DNA of 64,000 nt from an uncultured bacterium. GTDB taxonomy: Bacteria; Cyanobacteriota; Vampirovibrionia; Gastranaerophilales; Gastranaerophilaceae. Below, piece by piece: positions 18,442-27,093 of the stretch (positions are counted from its first letter, which is position 1; every line of letters begins with the position of its first letter). The notes beneath the pieces were generated by a model. The model was not told where the DNA came from and ran no database searches. It saw nothing but the letters and a program-made list of their open reading frames with translations. Position numbers and translations under genes: made by a program. Where the stretch lies: positions 1-64,000 of the forward strand of contig CASFNW010000001.1 in NCBI GenBank assembly GCA_949296245.1, given 5' to 3'.

Positions 18442-20391
18442 TTATGCTCTGCTTTTTATTTCCTCCAATAGTCCTGAAACAAATTCATCTAACTTCAGTG
18501 AACCGATTGGACCTTTGCCTCTTTTTCTGATAGCAACAGTTCCGTCTGCCATCTCTTTGTCACCGACTACTACAACATAAGGAATTTTCTTATCCTGTAA
18601 AGATTCTCTGATTTTGTAGTTCATTGATTCTGATCTGTCATCAAGATTTGCTCTTATATTTGCATTTCTAAGTGCTTTATAAACTTTTTCAGCATAATCT
18701 GTGTGCTTATCGTTAGAAATCGGTACAATTTCAACCTGAGTAGGTGCAAGCCAGAGAGGGAAAGCACCGGCATAATGCTCAATTAAGATTCCGTGGAATC
18801 TTTCCATTGAACCAAATACAACTCTATGCAGCATCAGAGGAGTTTTTAACTGACCGTCTTTATCCTGATATTTCAAATCAAAACGCGCAGGCAAGTTAAA
18901 GTCTAACTGAATAGTTGCACACTGCCATGTTCTGCCTATCGCATCTTTTACTTTGAAATCGATTTTAGGTCCGTAGAACGCGCCGTCACCTTCATTTATA
19001 TCGTATTTCATGCCTCTTTTATCCATTGCAGCTTTGAGACCTTCTTCCGCTTTATTCCAGTTTTCAATTTCACCGATATAGCTTTCCGGACGTGTAGAAA
19101 GTTCGACCTCAAAATCCATCTTAAAGATAGCCATAGTATCTGCAACAAAATCGATAATTTCATTGATTTCATCAACAAGCTGTTCAGGTGTGCAGAAGAT
19201 GTGAGCATCATCCTGAGTAAAGCCCTGTACACGTGTCAATCCGCCGAGTGCACCAGAGTGTTCTCTTCTGTATACAGTACCAAGTTCTGCCATTCTCAAA
19301 GGCAATGAACGGTATGAATGTCTGTTTGCCTGATATATAAGAATGTGGAAAGGACAGTTCATAGGTTTTAATATATACTGGTCATCAGATTCATCTTCCT
19401 TTTGAATAAAGAACATATTTTCTCTGTAGTGATCAGCGTGACCTGAAATTTCCCATAGTTTTGACTTGGCAATATGCGGTGTATTTACTATTACATAGCC
19501 TCTTTTTCTGTGCTCGGTTCTCCAGTAGTTTTCTATTTCTTCTCTTACAACAGCAAGATTCGGATGCCACAGAACAAGTCCTGCACCGAGTTCTTCTCTT
19601 GTTGAAAATAAATCCAGTTTTGCACCGAGTTTTCTGTGGTCGCGTTTTTCTGCTTCTTCAAGCATTGTAAGATAATTTTTTAAATCCTCTTTTGTCCAGA
19701 ATGCTGTAGCATAGATTCTCTGGAGCATTTTATTTTTTGCATCACCTCTCCAGTAAGCGCCAGCCACTTTCATTAATTTAAATGCTTTTATAAATGAAGT
19801 ATTCGGAAGGTGGGGCCCGGCACACAGGTCATTGAACACAGAATTACCGTCTTTATCTTTAGTCAGATACAAAGTCGGTTTATGATTTCTGTGTTCTTCT
19901 AGCAATTCTGCTTTATAAATTTCACCTTCATCATTAAATTCTTTAATTTGAGCATCGACATCCGGAACAAAATATTTTTCGAAAGTAAGATTTTGTTTCA
20001 CAATTTCATGCATTTTGTCTTCAATTTTAGATAAATCTTCTTCCGTAAAGGTATGTCCTTCTAAATCAAAATCATAGTAAAATCCGTTTTCGATAGCCGG
20101 ACCTATTGCAAGTTTTGCCTGAGGAAACAGTGCAATAACAGCCTGAGCCATAATGTGAGATGTGGAATGTCTCAATATCGCAAGAGTTTCAGAATCTTTT
20201 GAAGTCAGAATTTTGACTTTATCATTATTAGAGAGAGATGTTCGAATGTCTTTGACTTCCCCGTTTATTTCTAAAGCAACCGCATTTTTTGCAAGACTTT
20301 CACTTATTTCTTTTGCTAGTGAAAAACCGTTAGCACCTTCATCTAAAGAAATCTTTGAATTGTCAGGTAAAATTACCTCTATTTTAGACAT
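18442..20391 (-). CDS. thrS: threonyl-tRNA synthetase
   Basis: ThrS charges tRNA-Thr. The 649-residue protein has an N-terminal TGS domain (about 1-62), an editing domain with HSTSHIMAQ near residue 72, a class II catalytic core with PMNCPFHI (zinc Cys) near 340, and a C-terminal anticodon-binding domain. The start is placed at ATG 20391 because GAGAGGAT lies 7-14 nt upstream and the protein then begins like other ThrS (MSKIEVILPD); a 20-residue longer reading is unlikely. The roughly 210-nt upstream gap shows no T-box leader features that I can see. Confidence 0.97.
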   Translation of the reverse strand: MSKIEVILPDNSKISLDEGANGFSLAKEISESLAKNAVALEINGEVKDIRTSLSNNDKVKILTSKDSETLAILRHSTSHIMAQAVIALFPQAKLAIGPAIENGFYYDFDLEGHTFTEEDLSKIEDKMHEIVKQNLTFEKYFVPDVDAQIKEFNDEGEIYKAELLEEHRNHKPTLYLTKDKDGNSVFNDLCAGPHLPNTSFIKAFKLMKVAGAYWRGDAKNKMLQRIYATAFWTKEDLKNYLTMLEEAEKRDHRKLGAKLDLFSTREELGAGLVLWHPNLAVVREEIENYWRTEHRKRGYVIVNTPHIAKSKLWEISGHADHYRENMFFIQKEDESDDQYILKPMNCPFHILIYQANRHSYRSLPLRMAELGTVYRREHSGALGGLTRVQGFTQDDAHIFCTPEQLVDEINEIIDFVADTMAIFKMDFEVELSTRPESYIGEIENWNKAEEGLKAAMDKRGMKYDINEGDGAFYGPKIDFKVKDAIGRTWQCATIQLDFNLPARFDLKYQDKDGQLKTPLMLHRVVFGSMERFHGILIEHYAGAFPLWLAPTQVEIVPISNDKHTDYAEKVYKALRNANIRANLDDRSESMNYKIRESLQDKKIPYVVVVGDKEMADGTVAIRKRGKGPIGSLKLDEFVSGLLEEIKSRA

Positions 20392-20527
20392 TATTGTATC
20401 CTCTCTTTCTATTCCTAATAAATTTATACCACCGCCAAAATTGTAATGCAATTTTAAAGCTCAAAGAGGATATAGCCGAGTTGACTAAGTAAAGATGTTG
20501 TAATATAATTTAAAGAAAATAAATATT

Positions 20528-20550
20528 TTGTAATATTGTTTACATTACAA
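20528..20550. promoter_or_regulatory. inverted repeat upstream of the rpaB-like gene
   Basis: TTGTAAT (20528-20534) and ATTACAA (20544-20550) form a perfect 7-bp inverted repeat with a 9-bp spacer, about 52 nt before the ATG of the response regulator. Within it TTTACATT (20539-20546) matches a half-site of HLR1, the cyanobacterial RpaB target built from (G/T)TTACA(T/A)(T/A) repeats. The second half-site at the proper 10-bp offset is not present, so autoregulation is only a guess. Confidence 0.35.
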
Positions 20551-20601
20551 AGTTTTTATATGTGGTTTATGACAAAGGGTAAAGAAAGATAGGTTTTTAA
20601 C

Positions 20602-21351
20602 ATGTGTCCAAATACAGAAGCTAATGAACAGGCAGAAGCAAAACAAAAGATACTTATTGCCGATGATGAAGCAAGTATCAGAAGAATTCTTGAAACAAGA
20701 TTAAGTATGATAGGTTATGATATAGTAACAGCCGCAGACGGAGAGGAAGCAGTTGCTGTTTTTAATAAAGAAAATCCTGACCTGGTTGTTTTAGACGTAA
20801 TGATGCCCAAAATGGACGGTTACGGTGTTTGCAGAGAGATAAGAAGAACCTCTGATGTTCCGATTATTATTCTTACAGCACTTGGAGATGTTTCAGAAAG
20901 AATTACTGGTTTAGAATTAGGTGCTGATGATTATGTTGTTAAGCCGTTCAGCCCGAAAGAACTGGAAGCACGTGTAAAATCAGTTTTGAGGCGTGCAACA
21001 AACAGAGAAATAGTTCCCTCTACCGGCAAAGTTACAAAAAATGTAATTACAACAGGTAATATTAAAATTGATACTGCAAGAAGACAGGTATTCAGAAAAA
21101 ATGAACGTATAAGACTTACAGGTATGGAGTTCAGCCTTCTCGAACTGCTTGTTAACAATTCGGGTCAGGCATACTCAAGAAATGAAATTCTTCAATATGT
21201 TTGGGCATATCCGCCGGATCATCGTATAGATACAAGAGTTGTTGACGTACATATTTCAAGATTACGTTCTAAACTCGAAACTGATCCCGCAAATCCTGAA
21301 TTGATTCTTACAGCACGCGGTATCGGATATATGTTCCAGAGAATTAATTAG
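20602..21351 (+). CDS. OmpR-family response regulator, RpaB/Ycf27-like
   Basis: A two-domain regulator: receiver domain about residues 16-130 with phospho-acceptor Asp65, Thr92 and Lys114, and an OmpR winged-helix domain about 150-247. The wording of both domains is close to cyanobacterial RpaB (Ycf27), for example ASIRRILETRLSMIGYD, LTALGDVSERITGLELGADD, RLTGMEFSLLELLVN and VDTRVVDVHISRLR-type stretches; this comparison is from memory. In cyanobacteria RpaB controls photosystem and stress genes with the kinase NblS. No kinase gene is adjacent. A bidirectional terminator follows. This gene is the best single clue to a cyanobacteria-related host. Confidence 0.9.
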   Translation: MCPNTEANEQAEAKQKILIADDEASIRRILETRLSMIGYDIVTAADGEEAVAVFNKENPDLVVLDVMMPKMDGYGVCREIRRTSDVPIIILTALGDVSERITGLELGADDYVVKPFSPKELEARVKSVLRRATNREIVPSTGKVTKNVITTGNIKIDTARRQVFRKNERIRLTGMEFSLLELLVNNSGQAYSRNEILQYVWAYPPDHRIDTRVVDVHISRLRSKLETDPANPELILTARGIGYMFQRIN

Positions 21352-21369
21352 TTAAAATAAAATAGATTA

Positions 21370-21397
21370 AAAAGACTCCTTTTAAGGAGTCTTTTTT
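21370..21397. terminator. bidirectional intrinsic terminator
   Basis: AAAAGACTCCTT (21370-21381) and AAGGAGTCTTTT (21384-21395) form a 12-bp stem flanked by A and T runs, so it can stop transcription of the response regulator (plus) and of the fumarase gene (minus, stop codon at 21410). Confidence 0.85.
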
Positions 21398-21409
21398 AGT
21401 CTTTGTATG

Positions 21410-22774
21410 CTAAATCTCTACAGTCAAAGGCATACCTTCGACATATAATTTTCGAACCGCTTCGGTTCCTAATTGTTCGAAAGCCACAACCTCTGATTTT
21501 TTTACGCACCTTGCCAACACGCAAGCAATGCCTCCCTGAGCGGTAAAATATCTGCCATGATTCTTTAAAATTACCTCTTTACATCCGGCAGAGCGTTCTC
21601 CTTTGCCAATTGTTGCAAGAAGGCCGTTTGAGTACAATAAATCACAGTATTTATCCATTCTTGCTGATGTAGTAGGGCCGATTGGCCCAATAATTTCATT
21701 TTTTGCTTTAGGGCAGGGACCTGCATAAAAAATTATTTTATTATTTATTTCAAAAGGGAAAGAATTATGCTCATTATAGTATTCAGCTATCAATTTATGG
21801 GCGGCATCTCTTGCTGTATAAATTTCGCCTGTAAGAAGTATTCTATCGCCTTTTTTGAGCATTTTTATTTTATCTGCATCATTTGCAGAAATCTTGATTA
21901 ATGATTCTGTTGTATCAGGAATTTCTTTAAATTCTGCATGATTTTCCTTATAAATAATTTTATCGTTTAGAATTCTGCATTCAAAATGTCTGCAGCTGTG
22001 ACAGTTTATCGTAAGTGCAACCGGCAGGCAGGCTATATGGGTCTGTGAGGTCATCAATTTTATTTCCAGAACACTGTCGCTAATGTCTGAGAGCATCTGC
22101 CTTAAGTTAATTATAAATTTATCTTCTGAAATTGTATTTGTATCTTTGAAGAAAGCTTTTTTGGACATTATTGCAGCACTATCCAAAGTTCCGCCTATTC
22201 CGATACCGAGTACAAGCGGAGGGCAGCTTTTTTCTCCGGCTGTAATAACAGATTCCTTAATAAATTCAAAAATCTCATTTTCAGATACAGAAGGATTGAA
22301 CATTTTTATTGTACTGTAATTTTCAGATCCTGCACCTTTAATAAGCAATTTTATATTAATTTCATCACCGGGGACAATTTCAGAATAAATTATTACCGGC
22401 GTGTTAGTATCAGTATTTGTTCTGTCAAATATTGCATTTTTAACCACGGATTTTCTAAAGTAATTGTCAATATAGGCTGACTCAACTGCGAAATTTACGG
22501 CATCAGAGATATTGCTGCCGGACAAACTAACATTTTGTCCGATTTGCACAAATACTATAACCTGACCTGTATCCTGACATAGAGGGCGCTTTGTATCATA
22601 AGCCAGCTTGATATTCTTTAAAATATTTGCAAGTTTAATCTTATTGTTATTGTCTGACGATACTTGATAAAGTGAATATAATTTATTATACAAACTCATA
22701 TTATACTCTGTATTTGCCTTTACGCAGAGAGTATAAACGGCTTGCTTTATTAAATTCGTATAGATAATTCGCAT
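21410..22774 (-). CDS. class I fumarate hydratase, alpha and beta parts fused
   Basis: A [4Fe-4S] fumarase that interconverts fumarate and malate. Residues about 1-275 are the alpha part with cluster ligands likely Cys66 (PLCQDTGQ), Cys184 (SCPPLVLGIGIGG) and one of Cys258/Cys261; residues about 285-454 are the beta part with GPTTSARMD and GKGERS. Many anaerobes encode these as two genes; here they are joined (454 residues, shorter than E. coli FumA at about 548). Alignment with the family supports the ATG at 22774, yet no ribosome-binding site precedes it and a -10 box ends 6 nt upstream, suggesting a leaderless mRNA. An oxygen-sensitive fumarase fits an anaerobic host. Confidence 0.93.
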   Translation of the reverse strand: MRIIYTNLIKQAVYTLCVKANTEYNMSLYNKLYSLYQVSSDNNNKIKLANILKNIKLAYDTKRPLCQDTGQVIVFVQIGQNVSLSGSNISDAVNFAVESAYIDNYFRKSVVKNAIFDRTNTDTNTPVIIYSEIVPGDEINIKLLIKGAGSENYSTIKMFNPSVSENEIFEFIKESVITAGEKSCPPLVLGIGIGGTLDSAAIMSKKAFFKDTNTISEDKFIINLRQMLSDISDSVLEIKLMTSQTHIACLPVALTINCHSCRHFECRILNDKIIYKENHAEFKEIPDTTESLIKISANDADKIKMLKKGDRILLTGEIYTARDAAHKLIAEYYNEHNSFPFEINNKIIFYAGPCPKAKNEIIGPIGPTTSARMDKYCDLLYSNGLLATIGKGERSAGCKEVILKNHGRYFTAQGGIACVLARCVKKSEVVAFEQLGTEAVRKLYVEGMPLTVEI

Positions 22775-22780
22775 TAAATA

Positions 22781-22809
22781 ATGATAATATTTTCACGATT
22801 TAAAATCAA
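22781..22809 (-). promoter_or_regulatory. promoter of the fumarase gene
   Basis: On the minus strand TTGATT (22804-22809) and TATCAT (22781-22786) are separated by exactly 17 nt. The -10 box ends 6 nt before the ATG. An inverted repeat CGATTT / AAATCG overlaps the -35 and could be an operator. Confidence 0.55.
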
Positions 22810-22854
22810 ATCGTTATTTGTTGTCACAATTACACTTAATAAGCATGCGAATAT

Positions 22855-22874
22855 ATCATTTGATATCAAATGAT
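22855..22874. promoter_or_regulatory. perfect 20-bp palindrome, candidate operator
   Basis: ATCATTTGATATCAAATGAT is its own reverse complement. It sits about 50 bp upstream of the fumarase -35 box. TGTCACAA occurs on both sides (about 22822 and 22874). There is no U-tract, so a protein-binding site is more likely than a terminator. Confidence 0.45.
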
Positions 22875-22904
22875 GTCACAAAGATATCAATAATTAAACA
22901 ACAT

Positions 22905-22930
22905 AAAAAAAGACCACTCAATTGAGTGGT
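22905..22930 (-). terminator. intrinsic terminator (minus strand)
   Basis: ACCACTCAATTGAGTGGT (22913-22930) is a perfect 18-nt palindrome; on the minus strand it is followed by a run of T. It terminates the small-RNA candidate and any read-through from the radical-SAM gene. Confidence 0.75.
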
Positions 22931-23049
22931 TTGTTTTCTGCATCCTAATGGTCTCTTTTGTGTTTATTATTTAGGAGTTTATATGTGTTCGGGGTTATTA
23001 ATGTTAAAAAGAAATGTTATTTAGTGTTTCGACTACACTTAAACCTTAC
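22905..23049 (-). ncRNA. candidate 140-nt small RNA
   Basis: A good promoter (TTGACA 23078-23083, 16-nt spacer, CATAAT 23056-23061) lies just after the radical-SAM stop codon and a strong terminator lies at 22905-22930, with no open frame between. The RNA could form AGTGT/ACACT (5 bp, 7-nt loop), TTAGGA/TCCTAA around a long loop, and the terminator stem. It carries ACUCCUAA, complementary to ribosome-binding sites, much as the cyanobacterial small RNA Yfr1 carries ACUCCUCACAC. No known family is assigned. Confidence 0.4.
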
Positions 23050-23055
23050 ATTATT

Positions 23056-23083
23056 ATTATGACATCAAGAAAAATTATGTCAA
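23056..23083 (-). promoter_or_regulatory. sigma-70-type promoter of the small-RNA candidate
   Basis: Consensus TTGACA at 23078-23083 and CATAAT at 23056-23061 (5 of 6), spacer 16 nt, reading to the left, away from the end of the radical-SAM gene. Confidence 0.6.
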
Positions 23084-23119
23084 CCCTTTTAATTATAAAA
23101 AATCTAAAGAAATTTTACA

Positions 23120-24712
23120 TTACTTAATAACCTGCAAAAGTCTTTTATATTCCGAAATTAAAGCTTTTTTTTCAGGAGAGATTGATATAAAATCCCATGC
23201 CAAAATTTCATCCACGTCATGTTTTTTTAGCGCATATGAATCAGATGAAGGAAGAAGATTATTATTACTAAAATATTTATAAGACTGTTTGAACGCTCCG
23301 AGATTTGCACCCTCTTTATATACATGTATAAGATAGTCAGCAAGGCGTCTGTCACCTCTTGACAAAAGAGCCTGCCAGTAATCCCATTTTACACTGGAGG
23401 TTCTGATTTTTACGCCCAGTTTATGGAATTCTTTTTTTAAATATTCATATTTTTTTTCTAGTGATTTTATTGACTCTCTTTCACAAAATTGAAAAGGGGT
23501 ATGTGCTTTTGGTACGAAGGTCGAAAAAGAAAATGTAAATTCAAAATCTTTAAAAGAAGATTTTAGCCTTCTTGCAAGTGAAATCATCTCATCAATATCT
23601 TCCTGAGTTTCAGTAGGAAGTCCAATCATGGCATAAATTTTTAATCCTTTTAATCCATTAGCATATGCGGTATTGACTGTTTCAAAAATCTGATTTTCTG
23701 TTAAATTTTTATTTATAATTTTTCGAAGTCTTTCAGAACCTGCTTCAATTGCAATTGTAGAATGTTTTTGTCCGCATGCAACAAGAGTTTTTATAACTAT
23801 AGGAGATATAGAGTCAGCTCTCAATGATGAGACAGACAGCTCTAAGTCCGGTATTTGTTCTTTTTTCTGAAGAATATATTCACAAATCCTCTCAAACTCA
23901 GGATGAGCAGTAATCAAAGCGCCTAAAAGAGCAATTTTATTTGTATATTTTAAGCCTGTATCTATACTATTTACAATTTCATCATAACTGCAAAAACGAT
24001 AAGGCAGATTTAAATATGATGCTATACAAAACCCGCACCGTTGAGGACAACCTCTGACGACTTCTATCACATAAGTGTTTGAAAAGAAGCTTTTTTCTGC
24101 CAGAACAGGTGTTGTTATGCATTTACACAGCGGATATGACAGCTTATCAACTTTTAAGCATTCACCGTTTTCTTTTGTTACACCTGTTTGAGGTGCAAAA
24201 TTGGTAAGAGATGGAACATAAATGCCCTGTATCTCTGATAAAATTTTCAATATTTCTTTTTTAGAAAGATTTTTATTATCTTTAATTACATCAATAATAT
24301 TTGTGTCTATTTTTTCTGCATCGCCAATTATAATAAAATCGAAAAAAGCACTGTAAGGTTCAGGATTTGCTGTCAATACAGGCCCGCCGCCAAAAACAAG
24401 AGGAAAATTTTGGTCTCTGTCAGCGGATTTTAACGGTATTGAATATTTTTCCAAAATACTGAATATACCGAGAAAATCAATTTCAAATGAAACAGAGAAT
24501 CCTAATACATCAACATCACATGGTCTAAGGTGTGTATTTTCAGTATCCGTAAAAATTTTTTCAACATAGTAATCATGTCGCATATCGAGCGTTTTTACAA
24601 TTGACATATACCCTAACGATGACATACCAAATGATGCCATTGCAGGAAACGCCATCCATATATTTATTTCAGGATTCTTTTTAGGAATATCATATAAAGT
24701 TATATCTGTCAT
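23120..24712 (-). CDS. B12-binding-domain radical SAM protein
   Basis: A 530-residue protein with an N-terminal cobalamin-binding-like Rossmann region (about 1-150, with VDVLGFSVSFE and VFGGGPVLTANPEP) and a radical-SAM domain from about 200, whose cluster motif is Cys-x3-Cys-x2-Cys in RGCPQRCGFC near 210-219. Proteins of this build often act as methyltransferases or ring-forming enzymes, or modify tRNA; the substrate here cannot be told. It abuts the AI-2E permease gene with a 1-nt overlap of stop and start (24712), so they share an mRNA. Start ATG 24712 fits the overlap. Confidence 0.85.
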   Translation of the reverse strand: MTDITLYDIPKKNPEINIWMAFPAMASFGMSSLGYMSIVKTLDMRHDYYVEKIFTDTENTHLRPCDVDVLGFSVSFEIDFLGIFSILEKYSIPLKSADRDQNFPLVFGGGPVLTANPEPYSAFFDFIIIGDAEKIDTNIIDVIKDNKNLSKKEILKILSEIQGIYVPSLTNFAPQTGVTKENGECLKVDKLSYPLCKCITTPVLAEKSFFSNTYVIEVVRGCPQRCGFCIASYLNLPYRFCSYDEIVNSIDTGLKYTNKIALLGALITAHPEFERICEYILQKKEQIPDLELSVSSLRADSISPIVIKTLVACGQKHSTIAIEAGSERLRKIINKNLTENQIFETVNTAYANGLKGLKIYAMIGLPTETQEDIDEMISLARRLKSSFKDFEFTFSFSTFVPKAHTPFQFCERESIKSLEKKYEYLKKEFHKLGVKIRTSSVKWDYWQALLSRGDRRLADYLIHVYKEGANLGAFKQSYKYFSNNNLLPSSDSYALKKHDVDEILAWDFISISPEKKALISEYKRLLQVIK

Positions 24713-25749
24713 TAATTATCACTTTCAGTATTGTCATTCATTGTTTTCACGTATATTTCTTCAAAAAGCGTAACCACAACCGCCGCTATTGCCGGCGCAA
24801 TAAGCACGCCTACAACGCCCAGAAATTTTGCGGCAATTACAAAAGAAAAAATTACAACAAGAGGATGTAAATCCATATATTTTGAAAAGAAATATGGTTT
24901 TGCCCAGTTATTTTCAATGAACTGACCCAAAAGAAGCGAACCTATTGCGATAATAGATACAATCCAGCCTTTAGGAAACGCTATCAACAAAATCAATACA
25001 CCTGAGATTATCGGTCCTACAATCGGCACCAGGTCCAGAACAGCAGATATAAATCCCAAAAATACAGCATACTCAACCTTCATTATTAATAATGTAACTG
25101 CTACTACAATACCGACTATTGTAATAGATAAAAGTTGTGCTGTTATATATCCGCCGACTTTTATTTCCAGTTCGTCAATTACGCATGCTGCCTTACTTCT
25201 GATTGAAGCAGGAAACAGTTTTAAAGCAAAATCTTTTATTTTGTCTCTGTCGTTTGAAATAAAGAAAACTATAATACTCAAAGTAACAAGTATTGTAATA
25301 ACACCCACAATTCCGATTGTGATGTTTATAGACTTGTCAATAACTTCCTTTGCAATCATAGTTGAATTATTTAAAACAGTATCAATATTTAAATACTGTG
25401 CGATATCCTGACCTCCTATTTTCAAAGTGTCAAGGAATTGCTGTATATTTTGTATCTGCAGAGGAAGCTGATTTAGAAAATCTCTTATTTCATTAAATGC
25501 CATCACGATTATAGGAATAAATACACCGAGTGTAACAAGCGTAATAACTGTAATCATAACCGTTACAGCTGCGGCTCTCGGGATTTTTTCCGACATTTTA
25601 TCAACAAATGGATTTATTGCGCATGCTATGACATAGCCGCAGAATAACAATAGAGTAATATCAGGCATTTTTATAATAAAAAAAAGTATTAATAATATAA
25701 GAATAAAAAAGCTTACATTTTTAACCGTGAAAGAATTTTTGAAATCCAT
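24712..25749 (-). CDS. AI-2E/PerM family permease
   Basis: A 345-residue membrane protein with about seven to eight hydrophobic segments: two pairs at the N-terminus, a soluble stretch with DQLPLQIQNIQQFL-like helix near 95-130, and a C-terminal block containing the family signature LDLVPIVGPIISGVL near 238-252. The family includes the YdiK/YdgG (TqsA)-type transporters; AI-2 export is shown only for some and is not implied here. It is the first gene of a two-gene unit with the radical-SAM protein. Confidence 0.9.
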   Translation of the reverse strand: MDFKNSFTVKNVSFFILILLILFFIIKMPDITLLLFCGYVIACAINPFVDKMSEKIPRAAAVTVMITVITLVTLGVFIPIIVMAFNEIRDFLNQLPLQIQNIQQFLDTLKIGGQDIAQYLNIDTVLNNSTMIAKEVIDKSINITIGIVGVITILVTLSIIVFFISNDRDKIKDFALKLFPASIRSKAACVIDELEIKVGGYITAQLLSITIVGIVVAVTLLIMKVEYAVFLGFISAVLDLVPIVGPIISGVLILLIAFPKGWIVSIIAIGSLLLGQFIENNWAKPYFFSKYMDLHPLVVIFSFVIAAKFLGVVGVLIAPAIAAVVVTLFEEIYVKTMNDNTESDN

Positions 25750-25860
25750 AAGGCTGCCTCTTAAAATAATTATTTACCTGTTGATTTTACTATAAACTTC
25801 CATATATTGAAATAGCCGTTTTTTATATATAATTAGATTAAGAGATTGAGAGGTAAAAAA

Positions 25861-27093
25861 GTGATACAGGCACAAAAGGGTACAAAGGACATACTGCCGG
25901 AAGAAATTTTAAACTGGCAAAAAATGGAAAAAACAGCTTATGAAATTTTTTCAAAAGCTAATTTTAAAGAAATAAGGACACCGATTTTTGAAGCAACCGA
26001 GCTGTTTGCAAGAGGTGTCGGCGATTCGACTGACATCGTAAATAAAGAAATGTACACTTTTGAAAAAAGCGAACGCTCGCTTACTCTTCGACCTGAAAAT
26101 ACAGCCGGTGTTGTACGCGCGTATATTGAACACGGTTTTTCAAGGCTGCCTCAACCTGTAAAACTATGGTACAAAGGACCTATGTTCAGATATGAAAGAC
26201 CTCAAGCAGGCAGGCAAAGACAGTTCCATCAGGTAGGTGTGGAAATGTTCGGCTGTGCAGAAGCCTCTGCTGATGCAGAAGTAATCAATCTTGCTGTAAA
26301 ATATCTGAATGCACTTGGCTTAAATGACCTCGATATAGAAATAAATTCTCTGGGATGTCCTGAATGCAGAAAAAATTACAGAGATGCAATAAAAGATGTT
26401 TTAAAACCTTACTTAAAAGATTTGTGCGAAGATTGTAATTTCAGATATGAAAAGAATCCGTTAAGAATACTGGATTGCAAAGTTGAATCCTGCAAAAAAA
26501 TATTTGAAAAAGAAGAAATACAAAAGGTTATACTCGGTGATTTTATTTGTCCGGAATGCAAAGAGCATTTCAAAAAAGTAAAAGAATACTTGAGGGCATT
26601 AAATATACCTTTTAAAGAAAACAAACTCCTTGTAAGGGGACTGGATTATTACAACAGAACTGTGTTTGAAATTAAATCAAATAATCTCGGTTCCCAAAAT
26701 GCCGTATGCGGCGGCGGAAGATATGACTCTCTTGTAGAAACATTAGGCGGACCGCAAACTCCTGCTGTAGGCTGGGCAATGGGGATGGAGAGATTAAATT
26801 CTCTGACAGAAAAGGCTCAGGAACAAAGATTGGATGTATTTGTAATTTCTGAGAATAATGAAGAAACCTTTAAAATTATTGAAGAGTTAAGAAATGCCGG
26901 TTTTAGTGCGGAATTTGATTATGCTTGCAGAAAATTCAAAAAACAGCTGGACAAAGCTGCAAAAACTGCTAAATACGCCATTATTTTAATGGATGATGAA
27001 ATTAAAACAAATACCGTAACAATAAAGAATCTTGACACCTCGGAACAGGTCAATGTTTTAAGGGAAAGCTATTTAGACAAAATTAAAATCTAA
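25861..27093 (+). CDS. hisS: histidyl-tRNA synthetase
   Basis: HisS charges tRNA-His. The GTG start at 25861 gives the standard opening MIQAQKGTKDILP, with GAGAGG 8 nt or so upstream; a longer TTG start is unlikely. Class II motif 2 is seen in MFRYERPQAGRQRQFHQ near 110-126 and the HisRS signature LVRGLDYYNRTVFE near 258-271. Cysteine pairs near 170-235 match the variant region of many bacterial HisRS. Length 410 is normal. Its last 11 nt overlap the convergent beta-barrel gene. Confidence 0.96.
   Translation: MIQAQKGTKDILPEEILNWQKMEKTAYEIFSKANFKEIRTPIFEATELFARGVGDSTDIVNKEMYTFEKSERSLTLRPENTAGVVRAYIEHGFSRLPQPVKLWYKGPMFRYERPQAGRQRQFHQVGVEMFGCAEASADAEVINLAVKYLNALGLNDLDIEINSLGCPECRKNYRDAIKDVLKPYLKDLCEDCNFRYEKNPLRILDCKVESCKKIFEKEEIQKVILGDFICPECKEHFKKVKEYLRALNIPFKENKLLVRGLDYYNRTVFEIKSNNLGSQNAVCGGGRYDSLVETLGGPQTPAVGWAMGMERLNSLTEKAQEQRLDVFVISENNEETFKIIEELRNAGFSAEFDYACRKFKKQLDKAAKTAKYAIILMDDEIKTNTVTIKNLDTSEQVNVLRESYLDKIKI

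Noticed and set aside
20392-20527. T-box leader for thrS
   Set aside because: No specifier-loop, T-box sequence or antiterminator can be seen on the minus strand.
22984-23025. 13-codon plus-strand leader peptide with an AGGAG site (start 22983-22985)
   Set aside because: No gene follows on the plus strand and no Trp/His-like codon run; the same bases are better explained as the small RNA on the other strand.
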